NCBI GenBank assembly: GCA_902620455.1
Contig: CACNIG010000006.1
Span: forward strand, 40,517 to 104,516
DNA: 64,000 nucleotides
Reading direction: 5' to 3'
Origin: an uncultured Bacteroidota bacterium
GTDB taxonomy: Bacteria; Bacteroidota; Bacteroidia; Flavobacteriales; Flavobacteriaceae
Below, piece after piece: positions 1 to 8,284 of this stretch (its first letter is position 1; each line of letters starts with the position of its first letter). The translations under genes were made by a program, and so were the position numbers. A model generated the notes under the pieces. That model made no database searches and was not told the origin of the DNA. It saw nothing but the letters and a program-made list of their open reading frames with translations.

Positions 1-337
1 AGATATAAAAACATATGGAGACAACGGTTTCCGAAAAAGAGAATTAGTCCTAACAACTGAGGATCAATACCCTCAACATATATTGATTGAATTTGTTCAA
101 AATAATTGTGAACTTCTAGATAACTTCAATATAGGTCAAACTGTTAGAATAGGAATTAACATAAGAGGGAGAGAATGGGAAAGTCCTGATCAAGGAATAA
201 AATATTTCAATTCCATTCAAGGATGGAGAATAGAGTCACTAGATGATCAAGTTATGGATTCAGCCCCTGCTGATCTGCCTATGGAACCTGATACAGATTC
301 ACCAAGTGATTTGACAGAGGATGATCTACCTTTTTAA
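1..337 (+). CDS. DUF3127 domain protein, 5' end outside the window
   Basis: The frame is open from the first base, so about ten N-terminal residues are probably missing; the apparent start near base 83 is an internal TTG. The visible protein has the conserved stretches NGFRKREL, QYPQHI, NIRGREW and YFNSIQGWRIE of the Bacteroidota DUF3127 family. After this core comes an acidic, proline-rich linker ending in TEDDLPF, closely resembling the C-terminal tip of bacterial single-strand DNA-binding protein. The function is not established; a nucleic-acid or SSB-like role is inference from that tail. The stop codon directly abuts the stop of convergent sppA with no base between. Confidence 0.85.
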   Translation, partial: DIKTYGDNGFRKRELVLTTEDQYPQHILIEFVQNNCELLDNFNIGQTVRIGINIRGREWESPDQGIKYFNSIQGWRIESLDDQVMDSAPADLPMEPDTDSPSDLTEDDLPF

Positions 338-2167
338 TTAATCAAGATTCACTAAACAGTCATTACAAGTTAATAATGCTTTTGGTTCTTGAATTCCTAT
401 TAAGGTTTCATATAGTTTTGCTATACCGTTGAGTGCTGAAAATACTTTAGTATCTCTAATAGACACATCAAAATTTTCAATTAATTCTTCGAGAATTAAT
501 GCCTCAGGTGATGGTGATTCACTATAATACTTTATTTTATAATCTTCTAACTCTGATATTTTGGCTGCATACGTAATGGCATCATTAATTCCACCAATCT
601 CATCCACTAAACCAATTTCTTTAGCACTTTTTGCAATCCAGACTCTACCACCTGCAATATTTATTATGTCCTCATATGATTTAGATCTTGACTCAGCTAC
701 AAAGTTGACAAATCGATCGTATACATCAGCACCCCAGCTTTCAAAAATTTTATCTAAATTATCATCAATGGCTTGAGTAGGATCCCATCCTGCGTACTTT
801 GAGGTAAACACTCCATCAAAATTTACTCCAATGTAATCCATAGCATTTTCAAATGTTGGAATGGCAATTGCAACTCCAATGGAGCCAGTAATTGTTGTGG
901 GTTCAGCAAAAATATAATCAGCTGGAGTTGAGATGTACACTCCTCCAGATGCTGCATAGTCCCCCATAGATACAATCACGTTTATTCCTTTTCTTTTAGC
1001 AGCGATTAACTCATCTCTCATCATTTCACTGGCAATTACAGATCCACCAGGACTATTTACCCTGAAGACAATAGCTTTTGTATTTTCATCTTCATGAGCT
1101 GATCTTATTTGATTCACTATCCCATTAGCTCCAGCAACTCCTTGCATGATTTCTCCTTCCATGATTACTCCTTCAACAGTTATTACAGCTATTTGATTAT
1201 CACTATTAGAATAATCTTTACTTATTTGCTTTTTATAGTCATTATAAGAAATAGTTTTATAAGTTTCCGTTTCAGCTTCTTCATCTAAACCAAATTCTTC
1301 AATCATATACTGACGAAATTCAGGAAATGATTTTGTACCATCAATAATATTTTTTTCTAAAGCATAGGCAATATTTCCAATTTCAGCCTCTCCAAAAAAT
1401 CCGATGTATTCATCTGCAAAAGATTGCAAATCATTTATTTCAATACCACGCCCCTGCGCCATAAGGAATTTCATTTCATCCCAAATTGGATTGAGCAGAT
1501 CTTCTCTTTGCATCTTGTCATTTTCTGACATGTTAGTTCTTGTATTTGACTCAACTGCAGATTTGAAATCACCTTGGGAATAATTGTGAAAATTGATTTT
1601 TAAATTTTCATAAAGCTCTTTTTGGTAGGCACGAACTCCTCCTATGCCTCTAATGCTTATACTCCCAACAGGATGTAGCCAGATCTCAGATGCTTGAGAG
1701 GCCATGAGATAAGAAGTAGTAGACAAACGATCATTGAAAGCAATTACCCTTTTACCTGAATCACGAAGTGACTTCAACTCTTTTGCAATATTTATTGCTG
1801 TAGTTGGTCCAGCAAAGCTTGTGGATGAGAAATCAACAAGCACAGCAGGAACATCTTCATCTTGGCCTGCAGCTCTTATTAATTGAATAAGATCTCTTGT
1901 TTGAATTTGTTCAGTTGAGGATCCTGTAGCAATTTCAAGCAGAAAATCTGAACTAAACACTTCTTGGTCAACTACAGTTCCCACAGGATCAATGAATAGT
2001 ACTCTGCCACTTGGATCTTTAACTTCTGATTCTATAGATGTTATTGGCCCAAAAATTAATATTATAAAAAAAATCAAAACGATGGCTGTAGCTATATTAA
2101 GCATTATGATTCTAGCTTTTTCCAGAAAACTATTAAGCCAAGAGAAAATAGATTTAATTTGATTCAT
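338..2167 (-). CDS. sppA: signal peptide peptidase SppA, long (67 kDa) type
   Basis: A 609-residue membrane-anchored serine protease that degrades signal peptides left in the inner membrane. One hydrophobic segment at about residues 21-41 anchors it, followed by two tandem SppA/ClpP-fold halves, as in the E. coli long form. The Lys-Ser dyad is recognisable: K202 in GDFKSAVE of the first half and S407 in GDYAASGGVYIS of the second, close to K209/S409 of E. coli. It lies 59 bases after tsf on the same strand and may be read from the ribosomal operon. No TAnnTTTG element was found just upstream. Confidence 0.95.
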   Translation of the reverse strand: MNQIKSIFSWLNSFLEKARIIMLNIATAIVLIFFIILIFGPITSIESEVKDPSGRVLFIDPVGTVVDQEVFSSDFLLEIATGSSTEQIQTRDLIQLIRAAGQDEDVPAVLVDFSSTSFAGPTTAINIAKELKSLRDSGKRVIAFNDRLSTTSYLMASQASEIWLHPVGSISIRGIGGVRAYQKELYENLKINFHNYSQGDFKSAVESNTRTNMSENDKMQREDLLNPIWDEMKFLMAQGRGIEINDLQSFADEYIGFFGEAEIGNIAYALEKNIIDGTKSFPEFRQYMIEEFGLDEEAETETYKTISYNDYKKQISKDYSNSDNQIAVITVEGVIMEGEIMQGVAGANGIVNQIRSAHEDENTKAIVFRVNSPGGSVIASEMMRDELIAAKRKGINVIVSMGDYAASGGVYISTPADYIFAEPTTITGSIGVAIAIPTFENAMDYIGVNFDGVFTSKYAGWDPTQAIDDNLDKIFESWGADVYDRFVNFVAESRSKSYEDIINIAGGRVWIAKSAKEIGLVDEIGGINDAITYAAKISELEDYKIKYYSESPSPEALILEELIENFDVSIRDTKVFSALNGIAKLYETLIGIQEPKALLTCNDCLVNLD

Positions 2168-2226
2168 TATTTTTCAATAAAATTAGGAGAGTAGCATCAT
2201 AAATGCAAGCTTCTATTAACAAACAA

Positions 2227-3045
2227 TTATATTCCCACTCTAGAAAAATCAGTTACTTCAACTGATTCAGAGAAACCTTTAATATATTGTGAAATGCTTA
2301 TTTTGCTGTCCTTTATGAATTGCTGATTAATAAGAGTGTTTTCTTTGAAAAACTTTTTAAGCTTGCCCTTAGCAATATTATCTAACATTTCCTCAGGCTT
2401 ACCCTCTTGTCTAAGCTGATCTTTAGCAATTTCAATTTCTTTAGCAATGATTTCCTGGCTAACTCCATTCTCATCTATAGCAACTGGATTCATAGCAGCT
2501 ATTTGCATAGATAAATCTTTACCAACATCACCAGCATTATCAAAGTTTTCTGAAAAACCAACAATTGATGCAATTTTGTTCCCGGCATGGATGTATGATC
2601 CTACAAAGCTTGCAGATATATGCTCAAAAGAACCTATTTCAATTTTTTCACCAATAATACCTGTTTGTTCTAACAGTTTTTCTGAAACCTTCATACCTTC
2701 AAAATCAGAGTCTAAGAAAGATTCTTTATCAGTAAAACCCAGGGCATGATCAGATAATCTTTGAGCCAATTGAACATAATCATCATTTTTTGCAACAAAA
2801 TCAGTTTCACAATTAAGAGAAATTATAATCCCAGATGTATTATCTGAATTAACTTTAGCTAACACAACACCTTCAGATGATTCTCTATCTGCCCTGTTCG
2901 CAGCAACTTTTTGCCCTTTCTTTCGAAGTACTTCTATTGCTTTGTCAAAGTCTCCACCGGATTCTTCAAGAGCTTTTTTACAGTCCATCATACCAGCTCC
3001 TGTAGCTTGTCTTAACTTATTTACATCAGATGCAGTTATTTTCAA
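2227..3045 (-). CDS. tsf: elongation factor Ts
   Basis: Guanine-nucleotide exchange factor that recycles EF-Tu in the cytoplasm. The 272-residue protein starts with the UBA-like domain containing LRQATGAGMMDCKKAL (about 11-26), followed by the exchange-core signature CETDFVAKND (about 79-88). Length fits the family. It is the last of four co-directional translation genes, 18 bases after rpsB, the classic rpsB-tsf pair. The C-terminal part is divergent but full length. Confidence 0.97.
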   Translation of the reverse strand: MKITASDVNKLRQATGAGMMDCKKALEESGGDFDKAIEVLRKKGQKVAANRADRESSEGVVLAKVNSDNTSGIIISLNCETDFVAKNDDYVQLAQRLSDHALGFTDKESFLDSDFEGMKVSEKLLEQTGIIGEKIEIGSFEHISASFVGSYIHAGNKIASIVGFSENFDNAGDVGKDLSMQIAAMNPVAIDENGVSQEIIAKEIEIAKDQLRQEGKPEEMLDNIAKGKLKKFFKENTLINQQFIKDSKISISQYIKGFSESVEVTDFSRVGI

Positions 3046-3063
3046 TTTGGTAAAATTTAGAGG

Positions 3064-3840
3064 TTATTCTTCTTCAGAAGCATCAGTATCATCGGCATTA
3101 GATATAGCCTCAGCTTCTTCTAGTTTCTTTTGTTCATCAATTTCTTTTTCCTTCTTTCTTTCTTCCAATGACTCTTTAATTGCACTACATACTATGTCTA
3201 AGATTTTCTCTATGGATTTTGATGCGTCATCATTTGAAGGAATAATGAAGTCAACTTCATTAGGATCAGAATTTGTATCAACCATAGCAAAAATTGGAAT
3301 ATTTAATTTTTGTGCTTCTTGAACAGATATTTTTTCATTTAATGTGTCTACAACAAAGATAGCACCTGGTAATCTTGTCATATCAGAGATTGAGCCAAGA
3401 TTTTTCTCAAGCTTAGCTCTTTGTCTGTCAACTTGAAGTTTCTCTTTTTTGGATAAGGTCTCAAAAGTACCATCTGCTTTCATTCTGTCAATTGCATTCA
3501 TTTTTTTGACAGCTTTCCTTATAGTAACAAAATTAGTAAGCATTCCACCAGGCCATCTTTCTGTTATGTATGGCATATTTACTGAATCAGCTTTTTCAGC
3601 TACAATATCTTTAGCTTGTTTTTTTGTAGCAACAAAAAGAATTTTTCTACCAGAAAGTACTATTTTTTTTATTGCGTTTACAGATTCTTCGAGTTTTGCA
3701 GCAGTTTTGTATAAATTGATTATATGAATACCATTTCTCTCCATATAAATATAAGGTGCCATATTTGGGTTCCACTTTCTTGTTAAGTGACCAAAATGTA
3801 CACCTGCGTCCAATAATTCTTTAACGTCTGTCTTAGCCAT
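3064..3840 (-). CDS. rpsB: 30S ribosomal protein S2
   Basis: Small-subunit ribosomal protein. Family hallmarks are DAGVHFGHLTRKWNPNM near the N terminus, ERWPGGMLTNF and the FVVDTLNEK region. At 258 residues it carries a C-terminal extension rich in Glu and Asp (from about residue 225) that is longer than in E. coli and probably disordered. It starts just 3 bases after the rpsI stop and is followed by tsf, so it belongs to the rplM-rpsI-rpsB-tsf transcript. Confidence 0.98.
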   Translation of the reverse strand: MAKTDVKELLDAGVHFGHLTRKWNPNMAPYIYMERNGIHIINLYKTAAKLEESVNAIKKIVLSGRKILFVATKKQAKDIVAEKADSVNMPYITERWPGGMLTNFVTIRKAVKKMNAIDRMKADGTFETLSKKEKLQVDRQRAKLEKNLGSISDMTRLPGAIFVVDTLNEKISVQEAQKLNIPIFAMVDTNSDPNEVDFIIPSNDDASKSIEKILDIVCSAIKESLEERKKEKEIDEQKKLEEAEAISNADDTDASEEE

Positions 3841-3843
3841 AAT

Positions 3844-4230
3844 TTATCTTTTTGAGAATTGGAATTTCTTTCTTGCTTTCTTTTGACCAAATTTCTTTCT
3901 CTCAACCATTCTAGGATCTCTAGTCATTAGGCCTTCTGATTTTAATATAGATTTAAATTCTTCATTGAATTCAACTAATGCTCTAGATATAGCAAGTCTT
4001 ATTGCTTCAGCTTGTCCATTTATACCACCACCCTTTACACTAACTGATAAATCAAATTTATCTTTAGTTTCCGTTAAATTGAATGGCTGAAGAATTTTAT
4101 ATTGTAATGCAGCTGTACTAAAAAAATCTGAGTAGTCTTTTTTGTTAACAGAGATATTACCCTTACCTTCTGACATATATACTCTAGCTACAGAGGTTTT
4201 TCTTCTTCCAATTTTGTGAATTACTTCCAT
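3844..4230 (-). CDS. rpsI: 30S ribosomal protein S9
   Basis: Small-subunit ribosomal protein whose C-terminal tail reaches the P-site tRNA. The 128-residue sequence starts with IGRRKTSVARVYM, contains GGGINGQAEAIRLAISRAL, and ends in the basic KARKKFQFSKR tail expected of S9. Its ATG overlaps the rplM stop in a TAATG junction, which suggests translational coupling of the conserved rplM-rpsI pair. Confidence 0.98.
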   Translation of the reverse strand: MEVIHKIGRRKTSVARVYMSEGKGNISVNKKDYSDFFSTAALQYKILQPFNLTETKDKFDLSVSVKGGGINGQAEAIRLAISRALVEFNEEFKSILKSEGLMTRDPRMVERKKFGQKKARKKFQFSKR

Positions 4231-4685
4231 TATATTTTACTATTAACGTCAATTAATTTTGGTTTCTGTGCTTCATGACTATGTTCTGCACCTGGAAAAA
4301 CTTTAAGGTTTCTGTATAAATCAGCACCAAGCTTATTTTTGGGCAACATACCTTTAACAGCCTTCTCAACAAGCTTAATATTATTTTTTTTATGAAGTTT
4401 ATCAGCAGTAATAATTCTTTGCCCGCCAGGATACCCAGTATGACTAATATACTGTTTTTGACTCCATTTATCACCAGATAGCTCAACCTTCTCAGCATTT
4501 ATAACAATTACATTATCACCGCAATCAACATGAGGTGTAAAGTTAGTCTTATGCTTTCCTCTTAAAAGAGTCGCAACTATTGAAGCAGTCCTACCCAATG
4601 GTAATTTAGCAGCATCAACAAGTACCCATTCTTTGTTCACTGTTTTACTATTAGCAGATATAGTTTTATAACTTGTTTTAGTCAT
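4230..4685 (-). CDS. rplM: 50S ribosomal protein L13
   Basis: Large-subunit ribosomal protein and first gene of the rplM-rpsI-rpsB-tsf operon. Recognisable segments are WVLVDAAKLPLGRTAS, LLRGKHKTNFTPHVDCGD, HTGYPGG and GMLPKNKLG. The 151-residue length is normal for Bacteroidota. A perfect TAnnTTTG element lies 22 bases upstream of the ATG, implying a very short leader with little room for a structured regulatory RNA. Confidence 0.98.
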   Translation of the reverse strand: MTKTSYKTISANSKTVNKEWVLVDAAKLPLGRTASIVATLLRGKHKTNFTPHVDCGDNVIVINAEKVELSGDKWSQKQYISHTGYPGGQRIITADKLHKKNNIKLVEKAVKGMLPKNKLGADLYRNLKVFPGAEHSHEAQKPKLIDVNSKI

Positions 4686-4706
4686 AATAGATTAAATCTA
4701 GGCGTG

Positions 4707-4714
4707 CAAATGTA
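4707..4714 (-). promoter_or_regulatory. promoter -7 element of the rplM operon
   Basis: On the minus strand this reads TACATTTG, followed by C: an exact match to the Bacteroidota housekeeping -7 consensus TAnnTTTG. It lies 22 bases ahead of the rplM ATG in the only gap upstream of the operon. A clear TTG -33 box was not seen; the upstream DNA is a T-rich run. Confidence 0.7.
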
Positions 4715-4749
4715 CAATTATAAAAAATTTTAAAAAAACTTTTTTTTAA

Positions 4750-7521
4750 TTAATGTGCCTCTAACCAGTTTTTTCCAAATTCTAAGTCAATTTTAAGGGG
4801 AACATCAAGTTGTACAGCAGATTCCATAGTATCTTGGACTATTTTCTTAACCATATCTTTTTCTGATTTATGTACATCAAAAACAAGCTCATCATGAACC
4901 TGAAGTAACATTTTTGATTTTAAGGACTGCTCTTTGAACTTTTCATGAATTCTTATCATTGCAATTTTGATAATATCAGCAGCGCTTCCTTGAATGGGTG
5001 CATTGATAGCATTTCTTTCAGCACCACTCCTCAACATATTGTTTTGTGAGTTAATATTCTGTAAATATCGTCTTCTTCCCATTATAGTCTCTACATAACC
5101 TTTATTTCTTGCAAAATCAATCTGACTGGACATATAATCTTTTAGTCCAGGATAATTTTCAAAATAATTATCAATCATAATCTTTGATTCAGATCTTGAT
5201 AAGTTTGTCTGTTGGCTTAGTCCAAATGCAGAAACACCATATATTATTCCAAAATTTACGGTTTTAGCGTTGCCTCTTTGTTCTCTTGTGATATTTTCTG
5301 GATCTGCATTATAAATTTTTGAGGCAGTTATGGTATGAATATCTTGATTTTTAACGAATGCATCAATCATACTCTTATCCTTACTTATTGATGCTATTAC
5401 TCTTAATTCAATCTGAGAATAATCAGCAGCTAGAAGCTCAAAATCTTGATTTTTTGGAATAAACGCTTCTCTAATTTTTTGACCATTTTCTGTCCTGATC
5501 GGTATATTCTGTAGATTAGGATTATTACTACTTAAACGACCAGTAGTTGTAACAGTCTGATTAAATTTTGTATGAATCCTACCTGTTCTAGAACTTACTT
5601 CATTAGGCAAAGATCTAACATAAGTATTTTGAAGTTTATCTAATGATCTCCATTCTAATATGCTCCTTATAATTTCATGTTCATTAGCTAGACTAGATAA
5701 AACCTCTTCTGAAGTAGAGTATTGTCCAGTTTTAGTTTTTTTTGGTTTTGATACTAATTTCAACTTATCAAATAAAATATCCCCAAGTTGCTTTGGAGAA
5801 TTAAGATTAAACTCTTCACCAGATTTTTCAAAAATTCCACTTTTTAATTTATCAAGCTCAGATTCAAATACTTTGTCTAAATTATATAAGTATCTACTAT
5901 CTATGCTTATTCCCTCTTTTTCCATATCTGCAAGAACACGGATCATTGGAACCTCAATATCCCAAAATATTTCCTCAACCTTGTTTGTTTTCATCTCTTC
6001 ATCAAAAATTTGTTTTAATTGAAGAGTAAGATCAGCATCTTCAGCTGCATAATCAGTTAGTTTTTTAATAGAAACATCTCTCATAGACCCTTGGTTTTTC
6101 CCCCTTTTGCCGATAAGGCTCTCAATTGATATTGGAGAGTAGTTTAAGTAAGATTCAGATAAGGTATCAAGATTATGTCTCATGTCGGGGTTGATTAGGT
6201 AATGAGCTACCATAGTATCATATAATGGTCCTGAGACTTCAATATTATATTTAAATAATACCTTTATATCAAACTTAAGATTATGGCCAACTTTAGTTAT
6301 CTCTTTATTTTCAAAAAAAGGCCTCATAATTTCAAAATATTCTTTTTGAAGAGACTTACTGTTTTCAATTGGAACATAGAACCCCTTTTTTTCTATCCAT
6401 GAAAATGAAATTCCGACAATTTCAGTATCTAGTGAGTCTAACCCTTCTGTTTCAGTATCAAATGCAACAATTTTTTGCATTAATAGTTTATTAACCAAAT
6501 ACTCTAACTCTTGACTTGAATCAATTCTTTGATAGTAAGAATCACTCTTGCTGAAGTTTGATTTATCATGAGTTTGATTATTTTCACCAAATAAATTCCC
6601 CTGAACTAATTCTTGAACATCACCATTGGAATTTTCAAATCCAAAAATTTTATAAAAAGTCTCTTTCATTCTTCTAAATTCAAGCTCATCAAAAATTTTC
6701 ATGACACTTTTATTATCAGGATCAGATAATTCAAAGTCATTTAACTCATATTTTACAGGGACATCAAGAATTATTTTTGCAAGTTTTTTTGATAAAATTC
6801 CAAGCTCCTTATTATCTGCAATTTTTTCCCCAAGTTTACCTGTGATTTCATGTGAATTTTCAAGTAGTGTTTCTAAATTGCCATATTCTTTTATAAATTT
6901 TTTTGCAGTTTTATCCCCAACCCCTGGTAGTCCAGGAATATTATCAACCGAATCTCCCATCATTCCTAAATAATCAATTACTTGCTCTGGTGAGTCTACT
7001 TCAAACCTTTCCTTAACCTCGTCAACTCCCCATATTTCCATACTATTACCCATTCTGGCTGGCTTACAGAGGAAAATGTTATCTGATACAAGTTGGGCAA
7101 AGTCTTTATCTGGTGTTACCATATATACTTTAAAATTATTTTTCTCTGCATCTTTAGCAACAGTTCCAATTATATCATCTGCTTCATATCCTTCTTTTTC
7201 AAGAATAGATATATTCATAGAATTTAGTATCTCTTTAATATATGGTATAGCAACCAATATAGGTTCTGGAGTTTTATCTCTATTACTTTTATATTCAGTA
7301 AACATTTCAGATCTTGTAATTGACCCACCTTTATCAAAAGCTACAGCAATGTAATCTGGATTTTGAGTTCTAATTATTTCCAAAAGAGAGTTCATAAATC
7401 CTAATATTGCAGAAGTATCAGTCCCTTTTGAATTGATCCTAGGATTTTTAATAAATGCATAATAACCCCTGTATATTAGTGCATAAGCATCAAGTAAAAA
7501 AAGCTTTTTTGAACTTTCCAT
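4750..7521 (-). CDS. polA: DNA polymerase I
   Basis: Repair and Okazaki-fragment polymerase, 923 residues, with all three domains. The N-terminal 5' nuclease (about 1-290) has LDAYALIYRGYYAF and the DYLGMMGDSVDNIPGLPG helix-hairpin-helix region. The 3'-5' exonuclease domain looks active because the metal-binding FDTETEGL motif and NLKFDIK are kept. The polymerase domain has motif A DYSQIELRV, motif B RGNAKTVNFGIIYG and motif C QVHDELVFD. The gene diverges from tadA, with a consensus promoter 32 bases ahead of its ATG. Confidence 0.98.
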   Translation of the reverse strand: MESSKKLFLLDAYALIYRGYYAFIKNPRINSKGTDTSAILGFMNSLLEIIRTQNPDYIAVAFDKGGSITRSEMFTEYKSNRDKTPEPILVAIPYIKEILNSMNISILEKEGYEADDIIGTVAKDAEKNNFKVYMVTPDKDFAQLVSDNIFLCKPARMGNSMEIWGVDEVKERFEVDSPEQVIDYLGMMGDSVDNIPGLPGVGDKTAKKFIKEYGNLETLLENSHEITGKLGEKIADNKELGILSKKLAKIILDVPVKYELNDFELSDPDNKSVMKIFDELEFRRMKETFYKIFGFENSNGDVQELVQGNLFGENNQTHDKSNFSKSDSYYQRIDSSQELEYLVNKLLMQKIVAFDTETEGLDSLDTEIVGISFSWIEKKGFYVPIENSKSLQKEYFEIMRPFFENKEITKVGHNLKFDIKVLFKYNIEVSGPLYDTMVAHYLINPDMRHNLDTLSESYLNYSPISIESLIGKRGKNQGSMRDVSIKKLTDYAAEDADLTLQLKQIFDEEMKTNKVEEIFWDIEVPMIRVLADMEKEGISIDSRYLYNLDKVFESELDKLKSGIFEKSGEEFNLNSPKQLGDILFDKLKLVSKPKKTKTGQYSTSEEVLSSLANEHEIIRSILEWRSLDKLQNTYVRSLPNEVSSRTGRIHTKFNQTVTTTGRLSSNNPNLQNIPIRTENGQKIREAFIPKNQDFELLAADYSQIELRVIASISKDKSMIDAFVKNQDIHTITASKIYNADPENITREQRGNAKTVNFGIIYGVSAFGLSQQTNLSRSESKIMIDNYFENYPGLKDYMSSQIDFARNKGYVETIMGRRRYLQNINSQNNMLRSGAERNAINAPIQGSAADIIKIAMIRIHEKFKEQSLKSKMLLQVHDELVFDVHKSEKDMVKKIVQDTMESAVQLDVPLKIDLEFGKNWLEAH

Positions 7522-7552
7522 TAAAACTGTGAAAAAAATTTATGTCAATATA

Positions 7553-7560
7553 CAAAGATA
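7553..7560 (-). promoter_or_regulatory. promoter -7 element of polA
   Basis: The minus strand reads TATCTTTG, an exact TAnnTTTG match, 32 bases ahead of the polA ATG in the polA-tadA divergent gap. For tadA on the plus strand only a shortened TATTTTG (7584-7590) is visible, which is not counted here. Confidence 0.6.
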
Positions 7561-7602
7561 TATATTCGAAAAATCAATACACCTATTTTGTAAATTAGCA
7601 AT

Positions 7603-8040
7603 ATGAAAAAAGATCATAATTATTTTATGAAAAAAGCATTTGAAGAAGCAAACTACGCCTTTTATAAAGATGAGGTTCCGGTTGGTTGTGTTATTGTATA
7701 TGAGAGTGAAATCATTTCTAAATCATCAAATATGGTTGAGCTACTAAATGATTCAACTGCACATGCTGAACTTATTGCAATTACATCTGCACAAAACTTT
7801 TTAAACACTAAGAATTTAAATAAATGTATTCTTTATTGCACCCTAGAGCCATGCTTAATGTGTTATGGTGCAATATATTGGTCTAAAATTGACACTATAG
7901 TTTATGCAGCTTCAGATAAAAAAAGAGGTTTTTCAAGCTATAATTTAGAAATAGACAGGGAAATTAAAACTATTTCTGGTATTATGGAAAGTGAATCTAA
8001 AGATTTACTAGATAAGTTTTTCAAAAAGATTAGAGATTAA
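7603..8040 (+). CDS. tadA: tRNA-adenosine deaminase family (nucleoside deaminase)
   Basis: Zinc-dependent deaminase that converts the wobble adenosine of tRNA-Arg(ACG) to inosine. The zinc and proton-relay motifs are HAELIAI (His ligand and catalytic Glu) and TLEPCLMCYGAI (two Cys ligands), with the usual VPVGCVIV strand before them. At 145 residues the length matches TadA. Guanine or cytosine deaminases share this fold, so substrate is assigned from overall similarity. The 3' end overlaps the convergent downstream gene by 4 bases. Confidence 0.88.
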   Translation: MKKDHNYFMKKAFEEANYAFYKDEVPVGCVIVYESEIISKSSNMVELLNDSTAHAELIAITSAQNFLNTKNLNKCILYCTLEPCLMCYGAIYWSKIDTIVYAASDKKRGFSSYNLEIDREIKTISGIMESESKDLLDKFFKKIRD

Positions 8041-8279
8041 AATTCATCAGCTTTTTCTCTCATTTTTCTAATATTTTCCTCACTTAGTGTATAATCTTTT
8101 AATTTTTTCCCCTTCCATCTTAAGGCAAGAAATAAGGGCATAAATATAAAGGTTCCAGTAAGGACTGAAACACCAATTATAATATCTCCGATTTGTTCTC
8201 CTAAAATTTCTTTAGAGAATATTCCAATAAATACTCCAATAAAGACTATATATGATAATATTTTAACTAAAAATTTCAA
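8037..8279 (-). CDS. small two-helix membrane protein, unknown function
   Basis: This 80-residue protein has two predicted membrane helices (about 5-22 and 34-54) and a charged, Lys/Glu-rich cytosolic tail (KGKKLKDYTLSEENIRKMREK). No functional motif is recognised. It starts 5 bases after the aspS stop and is probably co-transcribed with aspS. It overlaps the tadA 3' end by 4 bases. Good coding character and operon position support a real gene. Confidence 0.75.
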   Translation of the reverse strand: MKFLVKILSYIVFIGVFIGIFSKEILGEQIGDIIIGVSVLTGTFIFMPLFLALRWKGKKLKDYTLSEENIRKMREKADEF

Positions 8280-8284
8280 GTGGT

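Noticed and set aside
2168..2226. Small GCAT/ATGC inverted repeat between tsf and sppA as a terminator
   Set aside because: Only a 4-base stem without a T-run; too weak to call.
4253..4498. 81-codon frame on the same strand inside rplM
   Set aside because: It is a frame shadow of the ribosomal gene, with no start context or similarity.
7584..7590. TATTTTG as a tadA promoter
   Set aside because: One base too short for TAnnTTTG; not listed as a feature.
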